From positions 34,840 through 98,839 of the forward strand of contig NZ_LMSM01000007.1 in the NCBI RefSeq assembly GCF_001428125.1: a DNA stretch of 64,000 bases, in the 5' to 3' direction. The notes beneath the pieces were generated by a model that was not told the origin of the DNA, did not search any database, and was given only the letters and a program-made list of their open reading frames with translations. The translations under genes and the position numbers were made by a program. Of this stretch, positions 16,166 through 25,027 are shown piece by piece (position 1 is the stretch's first letter; the number at the start of each line of letters is the position of its first letter). This DNA comes from Nocardioides sp. Soil774 (lineage in GTDB: Bacteria > Actinomycetota > Actinomycetes > Propionibacteriales > Nocardioidaceae).

Positions 16166-17194
16166 TCAGCGAGCCGTGGCCGTCACCCAGCGGTCCAGTG
16201 TAGAACGGGCCGCGCCTGAGTCGATTGCGTCAGAGGCCTTGGCGATGCCGGCAGCCAGCGCCGGCTCGACGTCATCGTCCGGGGTGTCGTAGACAGCAAG
16301 CGCAGCGCCAGCGTTGAGCAGCACCGCGTCCCGAATAGGTCCCGGCTCCCCTGCGAGCACGCGTCGTACGACCTCCGCGTTGTGCGCGGCGTCGCCGCCC
16401 CGGAGGTCCTCCGCCGTCGAGCGGGCGAACCCCAGTGCCGTGGGGTCGATGGACGTCCCGGACACCGATCCGCCGTGCACCCGCCACAGCGTCGAGGTTG
16501 TGGTCGTGGTGAGCTCGTCGAGCCCGTCGTCCCCGCGGAAGACCCAGGCGTCGACGCCGCGCTGGGCGAGCACGCCGGCCATCACCGGAGCCATGCGGGC
16601 ATCGGCACAGCCGATCGCCTGCGCCTGGGGTCGCGCCGGGTTCGTCAGCGGGCCGAGGATGTTGAACGTCGTGGCGATGCCCAGTTCTCGCCGCGGTACC
16701 GCCGCGTGGCGCATCGCTGGGTGGAACGCGGCGGAGAAGCAGAACGTGATGCCTGCCTCCTCGGCGACCTCCGCGACACGGGCGGGAGCCAGGTCGAGAC
16801 GGATCCCGAGCGCCTCGAGCACGTCGGCCGACCCGGATTTCGAGGACGCCGAGCGGTTGCCGTGCTTGACCACGCGCGCTCCCGCGCCGGCAGCGACGAC
16901 AGCGGCCATCGTGGAGATGTTGACCGACATCGACCGGTCACCGCCGGTGCCGACGACGTCGAGCAGGCGCCCCGGGACCGAGATGGGGTTGGCCGCCTCG
17001 AGCATGGCTGCGGCGATGCCGGAGACCTCGTCGACCGTCTCCCCCTTGGCGCGCAGCGCCACGACGAGGCCGGCCACCTGGACAGGGGTCGCCGCACCGG
17101 CAAATACCTCGCTCATGGCCCACCGCGCCTGGTCCTGGGTGAGGTCCTGGCCGTTGACCAGCGCGGTGAGTACTTCAGGCCACGTGCTCGACAT
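16166..17194 (-). CDS. trpD: Anthranilate phosphoribosyltransferase
   Basis: The 342-aa enzyme joins anthranilate to PRPP in tryptophan synthesis. Conserved motifs are clear: the PRPP loop DVVGTGGDRSMSVNIST, KHGNRSASSKSGSADVLE, then FSAAFHPAMRHAAVPRRELG and FNILGPLTNPA. Length is normal. The ATG at 17194 is chosen from homology; the frame stays open upstream but that part overlaps a divergent gene. TAGGGT at 17202-17207 lies 7 nt before the ATG, implying a leaderless mRNA. No other trp gene is nearby, as is usual for trpD next to the oxidase genes in this phylum. Confidence 0.95.
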   Translation of the reverse strand: MSSTWPEVLTALVNGQDLTQDQARWAMSEVFAGAATPVQVAGLVVALRAKGETVDEVSGIAAAMLEAANPISVPGRLLDVVGTGGDRSMSVNISTMAAVVAAGAGARVVKHGNRSASSKSGSADVLEALGIRLDLAPARVAEVAEEAGITFCFSAAFHPAMRHAAVPRRELGIATTFNILGPLTNPARPQAQAIGCADARMAPVMAGVLAQRGVDAWVFRGDDGLDELTTTTTSTLWRVHGGSVSGTSIDPTALGFARSTAEDLRGGDAAHNAEVVRRVLAGEPGPIRDAVLLNAGAALAVYDTPDDDVEPALAAGIAKASDAIDSGAARSTLDRWVTATAR

Positions 17195-17201
17195 GGGCCA
17201 C

Positions 17202-17207
17202 ACCCTA
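17202..17207 (-). promoter_or_regulatory. trpD -10 box, leaderless start
   Basis: TAGGGT on the minus strand lies 7 nt before the trpD ATG, which places the transcript start at or within 1-2 nt of the start codon. No good -35 is visible. Confidence 0.5.
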
Positions 17208-17274
17208 GTTGCGTCCCAATCAGTTCCCACGAAGCGCACCCCACGGTGGATGCCCACGTCTACAGTCACTCGTT

Positions 17275-18117
17275 GTGGAGGAAATCGGGGCCCGTCGGCT
17301 GACCCTTCGAGCGCTGGCGTGGTCCGGTGGCCTCGTTTTCGCCTGGCTGTCCGTGGCCCTCGTCGCCTCCGACCTGGGTCTTGGCGTCGACTCGCATGCG
17401 TACTGGGCTGCCTGGCGGGGAGAGATGTACGACCACGCGCCGGCCACGCGGGACGCGTTCCTCTACAGCCCTGCCTTCGCCCAGGCGATCTGGCCGCTGG
17501 CCCAGCTGCCGTGGCCGGTCTTCGCCGTGGTGTGGGGCCTCGCGGCCACTGCCACGGTGACCTGGCTGGCAACAGGCGCTAGGCGGGCGTGGGTGGTCCC
17601 GCTCAGCCTCCTCGGCACGCTCGAAGTGCTCACCGGCAACGTGAACTGGGTGCTGGCACTCGTCGCGCTCCTGGGCCTGCGGCACCCCGGCCTGTGGACC
17701 ATCGCTCTGCTCACCAAGGTCACTCCTGCCCTAGGCCCGATCTGGTTCCTCGCCCGCGGCGAGTGGCGCAGCCTGGGCCGCTCGGTCACCTGGGCCGTGG
17801 CGGTGACCGCCGTGTCGATCGCCCTGGCACCTGAGCTCTGGCGTGCCTGGTGGGAGTTCCTCTCGCTCCACGCCGCCTCGACCGGTGGCACGGTGGGCTC
17901 GGACTTCCTCCCGCCGCTCGCGATCCGGCTGCCCGTCGTCCTGGCGTTCCTCGTGTGGGGGGCGCGGACCGACCGCGTGTGGACGCTCCCGGTCAGCATG
18001 ACGCTGATGTCACCCGTGAGCGGCATTGGCCAGATCGTCGTGCTACTGGCGCTGCCGCGACTCGTACGGACCAGTCACGCCGACGAGTCGTCGCGACGTC
18101 AGGCCGTCGGCATCTGA
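17275..18117 (+). CDS. GT87/DUF2029-type membrane glycosyltransferase-like protein (280 aa)
   Basis: It has seven to eight hydrophobic helices. The signature region SHAYWAAWRGEMYD followed by FLYSPAFAQAIWPLAQLPWP, with an acidic residue before Tyr-Trp in the first loop, is typical of polyprenol-phosphomannose-dependent mannosyltransferase-like proteins. Later LLTKVTPALGPIWFLARGEW is also conserved. The paralogue at 18582-19457 repeats these blocks almost exactly. At 280 aa it is shorter than typical GT87 enzymes (about 400 aa). GTG at 17275 follows TACAGT by 8 nt. It ends 3 bp before the convergent receiver gene. Confidence 0.7.
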   Translation: MEEIGARRLTLRALAWSGGLVFAWLSVALVASDLGLGVDSHAYWAAWRGEMYDHAPATRDAFLYSPAFAQAIWPLAQLPWPVFAVVWGLAATATVTWLATGARRAWVVPLSLLGTLEVLTGNVNWVLALVALLGLRHPGLWTIALLTKVTPALGPIWFLARGEWRSLGRSVTWAVAVTAVSIALAPELWRAWWEFLSLHAASTGGTVGSDFLPPLAIRLPVVLAFLVWGARTDRVWTLPVSMTLMSPVSGIGQIVVLLALPRLVRTSHADESSRRQAVGI

Positions 18118-18120
18118 ACG

Positions 18121-18531
18121 TCAGGACGTGGCCGGCACGGAGGGCCGCAGCAGGCCGATGACGGCCTCGGCGAGCTGGATCGGGTCGATCGGGTGCGGCA
18201 CGGCTGCCTCGGCGCGCGACCAGGTGGCGAGCCACGCGTCCTGCGGGCGCCCGGTGAGCACGACGACCGGCGGGCACTGGTAGATCTCGTCCTTGAGTTG
18301 CTTGGCGATGCCCATGCCGCCCGCCGGGACGGCCTCACCGTCGAGGATCGCGAGGGAGATATCGCCGCGGTCCATGTTCTGCAGCACGACCGGCTCGGTG
18401 GCGACCTCGACGTACTCGAGCTCCGGGAGGTCGGGGTGCGGACGCCGCCCCAGCGCGAGGATCACCTGCTGGCGCGTGTTGACGTCGTCGCTGTAGACGA
18501 GGACCTTCAAGGACTTGGCGCTTTCGCTCAC
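18121..18531 (-). CDS. Atypical receiver-domain protein (136 aa)
   Basis: This is a single receiver domain with no output domain. Acidic pocket Asp15/Asp16 (VYSDDVN), likely phospho-acceptor Asp64 (AILDGEAV) and Thr93 (VVLTGRP) are present. The conserved Lys that normally precedes Pro at the end of strand 5 is replaced by His113 (VPHPIDP), so phosphorylation signalling may be altered or absent. GTG at 18531 lies 6 nt after TACGAT (18538-18543), so the mRNA is probably leaderless. It is divergent from the GT87-like gene at 18582. A sensor kinase partner is not evident. Confidence 0.8.
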   Translation of the reverse strand: MSESAKSLKVLVYSDDVNTRQQVILALGRRPHPDLPELEYVEVATEPVVLQNMDRGDISLAILDGEAVPAGGMGIAKQLKDEIYQCPPVVVLTGRPQDAWLATWSRAEAAVPHPIDPIQLAEAVIGLLRPSVPATS

Positions 18532-18537
18532 GCGGGC

Positions 18538-18575
18538 ATCGTATCCCTGTGCAGACGGCGAGGGTCCCCTAGGCT
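18538..18575. promoter_or_regulatory. Divergent leaderless promoters between receiver gene and GT87-like gene
   Basis: TACGAT (minus strand, 18538-18543) lies 6 nt before the GTG at 18531. TAGGCT (plus strand, 18570-18575) lies 6 nt before the GTG at 18582. Only 50 bp separate the two start codons. Confidence 0.55.
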
Positions 18576-18581
18576 CGTCCG

Positions 18582-19457
18582 GTGGAGTTCGACCTGCCCA
18601 AGCGTCTCGCGCTCGTAACACTGTGCCTCACGCTCGCCGCGGTCGGGCTCATCGAGACTCGGGTGCACCTGAGCCTCACCGGACCCGGCTGGGACGCTTG
18701 GGCCTACTGGGACGCCTGGCGCGGCGCGATGTACGACGGTTCCGTCGGAGACTCGGGGCAGTTCCTCTACAGTCCGGCATTCGCGCAAGCCATCTGGCCG
18801 CTGGCGCAGACGACGTGGCCACTATTCGCATGGGTGTTCATCCTTCTCAACGCTGTCGGGCTGGCCTGGCTCCTCAAGCCTCTGCCCCCGATGCTGGCCG
18901 TCCCGCTCTGGCTGGCGGGATCGCAGGAGGTGCTGTCAGGCAACGTGTTCATCCCGATGGCGGTCGTCGCAGTCCTCGGGATGCCACGGTCGTACCTGTG
19001 GGCCTTCGTCGCACTCACGAAGATCACGCCATGCCTCGGGCCGATCTGGTTCGCCGCGCGAGGCGAATGGCGAGCCGTCGCTCGAGCCGTCGCAGCCACC
19101 GTGTGCCTCGCGTCGGCCTCGGCCCTCCTCGCGCCCGGTCTGTGGCTGGACTGGTTCGCCTTCCTCGTCGATCAAGCCCGCTTGTCCGACACGGCGGTCG
19201 GGTACCCGTTCATCCCGGGCCCCATCTTCCGCCTGCCGGTCGCCGTGCTCCTCGTCGTGTGGGCAGCACGCCCCGGGCGCACCTGGACACTCCCTGTGGC
19301 GATGGTGATCGCCACGCCGTTCATCTGGAACGGCTCCTTCACCCTCCTCGCTGCGATCCCGAGGCTCAGGGAGTACGACTCGAGCGCCGCTCGGCCAGGT
19401 CGAGCCGACGGTCCTCGCGCGCCGCCTCCTTCATCGACGAGCGCACCCACTGGGTGA
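18582..19457 (+). CDS. GT87/DUF2029-type membrane glycosyltransferase-like protein, second paralogue (291 aa)
   Basis: Topology and motifs match 17275-18117: AYWDAWRGAMYD, FLYSPAFAQAIWPLAQTTWP, EVLSGNVFIPMAVVAVLG and LTKITPCLGPIWFAARGEW. It probably transfers a sugar from a polyprenyl-phosphate donor on the outer face of the membrane, by family analogy. Its last 30 residues, Ser/Pro/Ala-rich, overlap the 3' end of the convergent CtaG-like gene by 92 bp, so the natural C-terminus may have been extended by loss of an earlier stop. It likely shares ancestry with its neighbour by local duplication. Confidence 0.7.
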   Translation: MEFDLPKRLALVTLCLTLAAVGLIETRVHLSLTGPGWDAWAYWDAWRGAMYDGSVGDSGQFLYSPAFAQAIWPLAQTTWPLFAWVFILLNAVGLAWLLKPLPPMLAVPLWLAGSQEVLSGNVFIPMAVVAVLGMPRSYLWAFVALTKITPCLGPIWFAARGEWRAVARAVAATVCLASASALLAPGLWLDWFAFLVDQARLSDTAVGYPFIPGPIFRLPVAVLLVVWAARPGRTWTLPVAMVIATPFIWNGSFTLLAAIPRLREYDSSAARPGRADGPRAPPPSSTSAPTG

Positions 19458-20295
19458 ACAGCACCGCGAAGAACAGCACGCCGATCAGGTCGCCGCTCGC
19501 CCAGAGGATGCCGCCGGCGAGGTGCTGGTCGTCGAGCACGGGTGGCAGCCACGACCCCATAGGCCCCTCTCGCAGCTCGCGGTAGTGCTCACCACCGATG
19601 ATGGTGGTCTGGCCCATGATCGTGACGCCCAGAAAGGCGTGGAAGGGCAGCGTCATCAGCGTCAGGAGCACCCGGAAGGGGTGGCTCACGCGCCCGGGGA
19701 CAGGGTCGACTCCCATCAGCGGCCAGAAGAAGAGGGTGCCGACGAGCACCAGGTGGACGTGCATCATCTCGTGGACGTACGCCGACGCCAGGCTGGCGTC
19801 GTACCACGAGCTGAAGTAGAGCGCCCACGGCGAGGCGACGTAGAGCACGAACGCGAGCGGCGCGAAGGCCAGCACCTTCGCCACCCGCGAGTGGATCACC
19901 GCGAGCAGCCACCGCCGCGGTCGCGGCGGCAGCGTGCGCAGCGCCAGCGTGACCGGCGCGCCCAGGGCGAGAGCGAGCGGCACGACCATCGACAGCAGCA
20001 TGTGCTGCACCATGTGCACGCTCAGCAGCGTCGTGTCGTAGCGCCCCAGCCCGGACATCGTGGCGAAGGCGAACGCACCCATCCCGAGCCCCACGAACGA
20101 CAGCGTGCGGCCGACCGGCCAGCGGTCCCCGCGACGGTGCATCACGCTCACGCCCAGGAGGTAGAGACCCACCGCCCAGACCGTCACGACGAAGGGGACG
20201 GCGTCGATCCCCCAGTCGGTGAACACCCGCCCGACGGTGAATCGCGGGAGGGTCTCGGAGGCGTCCTGGGAGAGCGCGGACAGGGCGATCAGCAC
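19366..20295 (-). CDS. CtaG-like cytochrome c oxidase assembly membrane protein
   Basis: The 309-aa protein has about seven helices, with conserved His motifs LSVHMVQHMLLSMVVP and YVHEMMHVHLVLVGTLFFWPL plus DQHLAGGILWASGDL. This pattern defines the CtaG (caa3-type oxidase assembly) family, which takes part in copper-centre formation. The neighbouring ctaE and qcr genes agree. GTG at 20295 lies 7 nt after TAAAGT (20303-20308), indicating a leaderless mRNA. The long open frame further upstream is antisense to qcr genes and is not real. Confidence 0.88.
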   Translation of the reverse strand: MLIALSALSQDASETLPRFTVGRVFTDWGIDAVPFVVTVWAVGLYLLGVSVMHRRGDRWPVGRTLSFVGLGMGAFAFATMSGLGRYDTTLLSVHMVQHMLLSMVVPLALALGAPVTLALRTLPPRPRRWLLAVIHSRVAKVLAFAPLAFVLYVASPWALYFSSWYDASLASAYVHEMMHVHLVLVGTLFFWPLMGVDPVPGRVSHPFRVLLTLMTLPFHAFLGVTIMGQTTIIGGEHYRELREGPMGSWLPPVLDDQHLAGGILWASGDLIGVLFFAVLFTQWVRSSMKEAAREDRRLDLAERRSSRTP

Positions 20296-20302
20296 GGTGT
20301 GA

Positions 20303-20308
20303 ACTTTA
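20303..20308 (-). promoter_or_regulatory. -10 box of the CtaG-like gene
   Basis: TAAAGT on the minus strand lies 7 nt before the GTG at 20295. Between this and ctaE there is a short inverted repeat GTGAGATCAC. Confidence 0.45.
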
Positions 20309-20361
20309 TGACGTGAGATCACAGGGGGTCGGGGTGCCCTCCCTTCCCCCCAGCAGCCATA

Positions 20362-21009
20362 ATGGCGGACGTGGCGACAGCAACTGCGATTCCGGCATCC
20401 CGTCTGCACGGGCACCACGACCGACCCAGCATGGTCAGCGTGGGCACCATCATCTGGCTCTCGAGCGAGCTGATGTTCTTCGCCGCGCTGTTCGCGGCCT
20501 ACTTCACCATCCGCGCGGTGAGCCCGGACCTGTGGGCGCAGGAGACCGACAAGCTCAACGTCCCCTTCTCCACCGCCAACACCGCGATCCTCGTGGCGTC
20601 GTCGTTCGCCTGCCAGTGGGGCGTCTTCGCCGCCGAGCGCGGCCAGGTCGGCCGCACGGGTGGGCTGCTCAACTTCTCCAAGTGGGGCCTGCGCGAGTGG
20701 TTCATGCTCACCTACGTCATGGGCGCGATCTTCATCGGCGGCCAGGCGCTGGAGTACACCGAGCTCATCCACGAGGGCGTCACGATCCCGAGCTCGGCCT
20801 ACGGCTCGATGTTCTACCTGACCACCGGCTTCCACGGCCTCCACGTCACCGGTGGACTCATCGCCTTCCTCTTCGTGCTCGGCCGCACCTACCTGGCCCG
20901 CCGCTTCACCCACGAGCAAGCCGTCACCGCGATCGTCGTGTCCTACTACTGGCACTTCGTCGACGTGGTCTGGATCGGCCTGTTCTTCACGATCTACGTC
21001 ATCCAGTAA
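20362..21009 (+). CDS. ctaE: Cytochrome c oxidase subunit III
   Basis: The 215-aa, five-helix subunit of the aa3 oxidase has the family motifs [44 protein letters not shown] and [20 protein letters not shown]. It opens the plus-strand operon ctaE-qcrC-qcrA-qcrB. The start is uncertain. The ATG at 20362 has no clear ribosome-binding site and overlaps a CATAAT box (20358-20363); a GTG at 20371, 7 nt after that box, could be a leaderless start, shortening the protein by 3 residues. Confidence 0.95.
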   Translation: MADVATATAIPASRLHGHHDRPSMVSVGTIIWLSSELMFFAALFAAYFTIRAVSPDLWAQETDKLNVPFSTANTAILVASSFACQWGVFAAERGQVGRTGGLLNFSKWGLREWFMLTYVMGAIFIGGQALEYTELIHEGVTIPSSAYGSMFYLTTGFHGLHVTGGLIAFLFVLGRTYLARRFTHEQAVTAIVVSYYWHFVDVVWIGLFFTIYVIQ

Positions 21010-21042
21010 GCACCCGTTCCCGACTCCGGCAAGGACACAAAA

Positions 21043-21915
21043 GTGCGTTTGCTCAACCGAACCGCTGGTCGCCTCTCGCGGCACCGCCGCGGACCGCTGG
21101 CGGGACTCGTCGTGCTGCTGCTGGGCCTGCTCATCAGCGGCTCCCTCTACACCGCTCTGGCTCCTGCCCAGGCGCAGAACCAGGCCAGCGAGACCGACCA
21201 GGTCGCGCAGGGCAAGGAGCTGTTCCTCGCCAGCTGCGCGTTCTGCCACGGCAAGAACGGCGAGGGCGTCCCCACCGTGCGTGACGGCTACCAGCTCGGC
21301 CCGTCGCTGGTCGGCGTCGGTGCCGCCGCAGTTGACTTCCAGGTCGGCACCGGCCGCATGCCGCTGGCGAGCCCCGGCGCCCAGGCGCCGCGCAAGAAGG
21401 TCGCGTTCAACGACGAGGAGGTCGCCGCGCTGGCGGCGTACGTCGCCTCGCTGGCCCCCGGCCCGGCCATCCCCAACGAGAGTGACTACTCCCTCGAGGG
21501 CCTGTCGGAGGACGAGCGCGACGAGGCCATCACCCGTGGTGGCCAGATCTTCCTCACCAACTGCACGGCCTGCCACAACTTCAACGGCGCCGGCGGCGCG
21601 ATGCCGCGCGGCGGCTACGCCCCCAGCCTCCACGGCGTCGAGGGCAAGTACATCTTCGAGGCACTGCTGACCGGGCCGCAGAACATGCCCAACTTCAGCA
21701 ACGGCAACCTCTCCCCCGAGGAGAAGCGCGACGTCATCGCCTACCTCGGCAGCATCCAGGACACCCCCGAGTACGCCGGCTTCACCCTCGGCGGGCTCGG
21801 CCCGGTCTCCGAAGGTCTGTTCGCCTGGCTGGTGGGCATCGGTGGACTCGTCGGCGGTGCGGTCTGGATCGCCTCGCACACGACGCGGAGCAAGAAGAGC
21901 AAGGTGGACGCGTGA
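21043..21915 (+). CDS. qcrC: Menaquinol-cytochrome c reductase diheme cytochrome c subunit
   Basis: The 290-aa protein has an N-terminal anchor helix, two class I cytochrome c domains and a C-terminal anchor helix. Heme sites are CAFCH (Cys65, Cys68, His69) and CTACH (Cys174, Cys177, His178). In actinobacteria this diheme subunit replaces a soluble cytochrome c and hands electrons directly to subunit II of the aa3 oxidase in a bcc-aa3 supercomplex. The GTG start is 33 bp after ctaE. Its stop overlaps qcrA by 4 bp (GTGA). Confidence 0.96.
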   Translation: MRLLNRTAGRLSRHRRGPLAGLVVLLLGLLISGSLYTALAPAQAQNQASETDQVAQGKELFLASCAFCHGKNGEGVPTVRDGYQLGPSLVGVGAAAVDFQVGTGRMPLASPGAQAPRKKVAFNDEEVAALAAYVASLAPGPAIPNESDYSLEGLSEDERDEAITRGGQIFLTNCTACHNFNGAGGAMPRGGYAPSLHGVEGKYIFEALLTGPQNMPNFSNGNLSPEEKRDVIAYLGSIQDTPEYAGFTLGGLGPVSEGLFAWLVGIGGLVGGAVWIASHTTRSKKSKVDA

Positions 21916-23000
21916 GCAACGACAACCTCTCCGACAACACGCCTGCGGCCTACGAGTCGCACGTCCCGGCGCACCGCGAGGCCGAGCCGATCGCTGACCC
22001 GGGCCTGCCGCCGCACACGTGGCGTCCGACCGACGTCGACCCGAAGGCCGAGAAGCGCGCCGAGCGCCAGGTCGCCGCGATGTTCATCGCCGCGATGATC
22101 AGCGCGGTGCTCTTCGTCGTCGCCTACTTCTCCTTCGAGGTCGGCGACAACTGGGACACCTTCGCAGGACTGGGCGCCTCGACGCTCACCCTCGGCGTCA
22201 CGCTCGGCGTGAGCCTGCTGCTCATCGGCATCGGCATCATCCACCTCGCGCGCAAGCTCATGGCCGACGCCGAGATGGTCGAGATGCGCCACCCCGCCGC
22301 GTCGCCGCAGGAGGACCGTGACGCGACCGTCGCGGCGCTCAACGCGGGCCTCGACGAGGCCGGCATCGGCCGTCGTCCGCTGGTGCGCAACACGATGATC
22401 GGCGCAGTCGGCGTGCTCGGCCTCCCGGCCGTCGTGCTCCTGCGCGACCTCGCGCCGGGCAGCGCCCTCGACGTGGGCCGGCTCGCGCACACCATCTGGG
22501 AGCCGGGCATGCGCCTGGTGCGTGACGTCGTCGGCACCCCGATCCTCGCCAGCGAGATCGAGATCGGCGACCTCATCAACGGCGCTCCCGAGGCGATGTT
22601 CCCCACCGAGGAGAACGGCTACCCCGAGCTCGAGGGCGCGGAGGAGCAGTCGGAGAAGGCCAAGGGCGCGATCATCATCGTGCGCATGGACCCCGACGAC
22701 ATCATCCCGGCCAAGGGCCGCGAGAAGTGGACCGTCGACGGGATCATCTGCTACTCCAAGATCTGCACCCACGTCGGTTGCCCGATCTCGCTCTACGAGC
22801 GCACCACGCACCACGTCCTGTGCCCGTGCCACCAGTCGACCTTCGACCTCGCGGACGCTGCGAAGGTCGTCTTCGGTCCGGCTGCCCGGCCCCTTCCCCA
22901 GCTGCCTATTAAGGTGGACGAAGAGGGCTACCTGGTCGCGCAGAGCGACTTCACCGAACCCATCGGGGCCAGCTACTGGCAGAGGGAGAAGCAGTCGTGA
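21912..23000 (+). CDS. qcrA: Menaquinol-cytochrome c reductase Rieske iron-sulfur subunit
   Basis: The 362-aa protein has the actinobacterial form: a long cytoplasmic N-terminus, three helices (about residues 57-180) and a C-terminal Rieske domain. Cluster ligands are Cys285 and His287 (CTHVGC) and Cys304 and His307 (CPCH); Cys290 and Cys306 form the expected disulfide. It transfers an electron from menaquinol to the cytochrome c subunit. It overlaps qcrC and qcrB by 4 bp each, so the three are translationally coupled. Confidence 0.96.
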   Translation: MSNDNLSDNTPAAYESHVPAHREAEPIADPGLPPHTWRPTDVDPKAEKRAERQVAAMFIAAMISAVLFVVAYFSFEVGDNWDTFAGLGASTLTLGVTLGVSLLLIGIGIIHLARKLMADAEMVEMRHPAASPQEDRDATVAALNAGLDEAGIGRRPLVRNTMIGAVGVLGLPAVVLLRDLAPGSALDVGRLAHTIWEPGMRLVRDVVGTPILASEIEIGDLINGAPEAMFPTEENGYPELEGAEEQSEKAKGAIIIVRMDPDDIIPAKGREKWTVDGIICYSKICTHVGCPISLYERTTHHVLCPCHQSTFDLADAAKVVFGPAARPLPQLPIKVDEEGYLVAQSDFTEPIGASYWQREKQS

Positions 23001-24763
23001 GCACTGACTCAAGGCTCGACACCAGCAAAATCGCCACCACCAACGGCACCTCCGCCGCGACCACGAGCAAGCCCGGTGCCGCCGGCTCGCTGGCCACGTG
23101 GGCCGACGACCGCCTCGGGCTCGCCGCGGCGATGAAGAAGAACCTGCGCAAGGTCTTCCCCGACCACTGGTCGTTCATGCTGGGCGAGATCGCGCTGTGG
23201 AGCTTCGTGGTGCTGCTCCTCACCGGCGTCTTCCTCACGCTCTGGTTCAACCCGTCGATGGGTCACGTCACCTACGAGGGCTCCTACGACCAGCTCCGCG
23301 GCGTGGGCATGTCGGAGTCGATGAGCTCGACGCTCCACATCTCCTTCGACGTGCGCGGCGGCCTGCTCATGCGCCAGATGCACCACTGGGCCGCGATGAT
23401 CTTCGTCGCCTCGATGATGGTGCACCTGCTGCGCGTCGCGTTCACCGGCGCCTACCGCAAGCCGCGCGAGCTCAACTGGGTCATCGGCTGCGTGCTGCTG
23501 CTCCTGGGCACGCTCGAGGGCTTCACCGGCTACTCGCTGCCCGACGACCTGCTCTCCGGCACCGGCGTCCGCGCCGCGGACGGCTTCCTGAAGGCCACCC
23601 CCGTGGCCGGCGCGTACATGTCGTTCCTGCTCTTCGGTGGCGAGTTCCCCGGCGAGTCGATCATCCCGCGGCTCTACATCATCCACGTGCTGCTGATCCC
23701 GGGCATCCTGCTCGCCCTGATCGCGGCCCACATGCTGCTGCTCGTCTACCACAAGCACACGCAGTGGCCCGGCCCCGGCCGCACGGAGCAGAACGTCGTC
23801 GGCTACCCGATGCTCCCGGTCTACGCCGCCAAGGCCGGTGGCTTCTTCTTCATGGTGTTCGGCGTCATCGCCCTCATGGGCGGTCTGCTGTCGATCAACC
23901 CGGTGTGGAAGTTCGGCCCCTACGACCCGACCAAGGTGACGGCGGGCTCGCAGCCCGACTGGTACATGGGCTGGCCCGACGGCCTGCTGCGCATCATGCC
24001 GACGGGCTGGGAGTCGGTGATCTTCGGCTACACGATCTCGTGGAACGTGATGCTGCCGATCCTCATCGTCCCGCCGCTCATGCTGGTCGTGCTGATGCTC
24101 CTGCCGTTCCTCGAGGGCTGGATCACCGGCGACAAGCGTGACCACCACCTGCTCCAGCGTCCGCGCAACGCGCCGACGCGCACCGCGGTGATGGTCGCCC
24201 TGATGACGTTCTACGGGCTCGCCTGGGCGGCCGGCGGCAACGACATCATCGCCATCAAGCTGCACGCCAGCATCAACCAGATCACCTACTTCATGCGGGT
24301 GGCGATCTTCCTCGGCCCGATCCTGGCGTTCTGGATCACGCGTCGCTGGTGCATCTCGCTGCAGCGCCACGACAACGACAAGCTGCTCCACGGCTACGAG
24401 ACGGGCATCATCACCCGCTCCCCCGACGGGGCGTACGCCGAGCGGCACCTGCCGATCAGCGAGTCGGCCGCCTACACCCTCACCGCGCGTGACCGCGACG
24501 AGGTCTTCCACGCCGGTGGCGACACCGACGCGGCGGGCGTCGCGGCGCCCAACTCCCGTTCCGAGCGGGTCCGGGCCCGGCTGTCGTCGTGGATGTACAG
24601 CAACAACGTGCAGAAGCCCACGCGAGCCGAGCTCGAGGCGGCGCACCACCACGCCGAGCACGAGGCCGAGCTGACCTCGGGGCTCGACCACCCGGTCGAC
24701 GGTCACCAGTTCGACGACCACCGGCTGCGCGACACCGACGAGGTGCCGCTGCGCGATCACTGA
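22997..24763 (+). CDS. qcrB: Menaquinol-cytochrome c reductase cytochrome b subunit
   Basis: The 588-aa di-heme cytochrome b carries the heme-ligand helices QMHHWAAMIFVASMMVHLLRV and LIAAHMLLLVYHKHTQWPGPG, the quinol-site region GYSLPDDLLSG, and helices to about residue 455. A hydrophilic C-terminal tail of about 130 residues, rich in His and Glu near the end, is typical of actinobacteria. It ends the ctaE-qcrCAB operon and is followed 17 bp later by a strong terminator. Confidence 0.96.
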   Translation: MSTDSRLDTSKIATTNGTSAATTSKPGAAGSLATWADDRLGLAAAMKKNLRKVFPDHWSFMLGEIALWSFVVLLLTGVFLTLWFNPSMGHVTYEGSYDQLRGVGMSESMSSTLHISFDVRGGLLMRQMHHWAAMIFVASMMVHLLRVAFTGAYRKPRELNWVIGCVLLLLGTLEGFTGYSLPDDLLSGTGVRAADGFLKATPVAGAYMSFLLFGGEFPGESIIPRLYIIHVLLIPGILLALIAAHMLLLVYHKHTQWPGPGRTEQNVVGYPMLPVYAAKAGGFFFMVFGVIALMGGLLSINPVWKFGPYDPTKVTAGSQPDWYMGWPDGLLRIMPTGWESVIFGYTISWNVMLPILIVPPLMLVVLMLLPFLEGWITGDKRDHHLLQRPRNAPTRTAVMVALMTFYGLAWAAGGNDIIAIKLHASINQITYFMRVAIFLGPILAFWITRRWCISLQRHDNDKLLHGYETGIITRSPDGAYAERHLPISESAAYTLTARDRDEVFHAGGDTDAAGVAAPNSRSERVRARLSSWMYSNNVQKPTRAELEAAHHHAEHEAELTSGLDHPVDGHQFDDHRLRDTDEVPLRDH

Positions 24764-24779
24764 TCGCCGCACAGCAGAT

Positions 24780-24821
24780 CGACGAGGGCCCGCCGGGATC
24801 ATCCCCGGCGGGCCCTCGTCG
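24780..24821 (+). terminator. Terminator of the ctaE-qcrCAB operon
   Basis: A perfect 18-bp stem (24780-24797 with 24804-24821) encloses a 6-nt loop, starting 17 nt after the qcrB stop. It is one of the strongest hairpins in the window. Confidence 0.88.
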
Positions 24822-24858
24822 TTGGCGCCCCTGCCTGGTCGGCGTACGTCCTCTGTGG

Positions 24859-24964
24859 GCGGTGCGTGAGGCGACTTCTGCGCGCCGGATACCCGCCTCA
24901 CACACCGCTGGCGGTCGGTGGCGGTGGACCACCCGCATTCGCACGAGGAGAACGTGGGTGGGGC
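24859..24964 (+). repeat. Palindromic repeat element, copy 1 (about 106 bp)
   Basis: It begins with a 15-bp inverted repeat (24859-24873 and 24894-24908, one mismatch) around a 20-nt loop containing ACTTCTGCGCGC. About 55 bp follow that also can fold (CCACCC with GGGTGG). It lies between convergent genes and recurs at 25028-25135. There is no coding sense. It has the look of a REP- or MITE-like intergenic element. Confidence 0.75.
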
Positions 24965-25027
24965 ACCGCTGGTGGCGTACGCCGACCCGCGAGCGCACCG
25001 CTCCCCCGGCGTGCGCCGCACCCGCGA

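Noticed and set aside
20296..21879. N-terminal extension of the CtaG-like frame across ctaE and qcrC
   Set aside because: It is antisense to two conserved respiratory genes; the family start fits the GTG at 20295.
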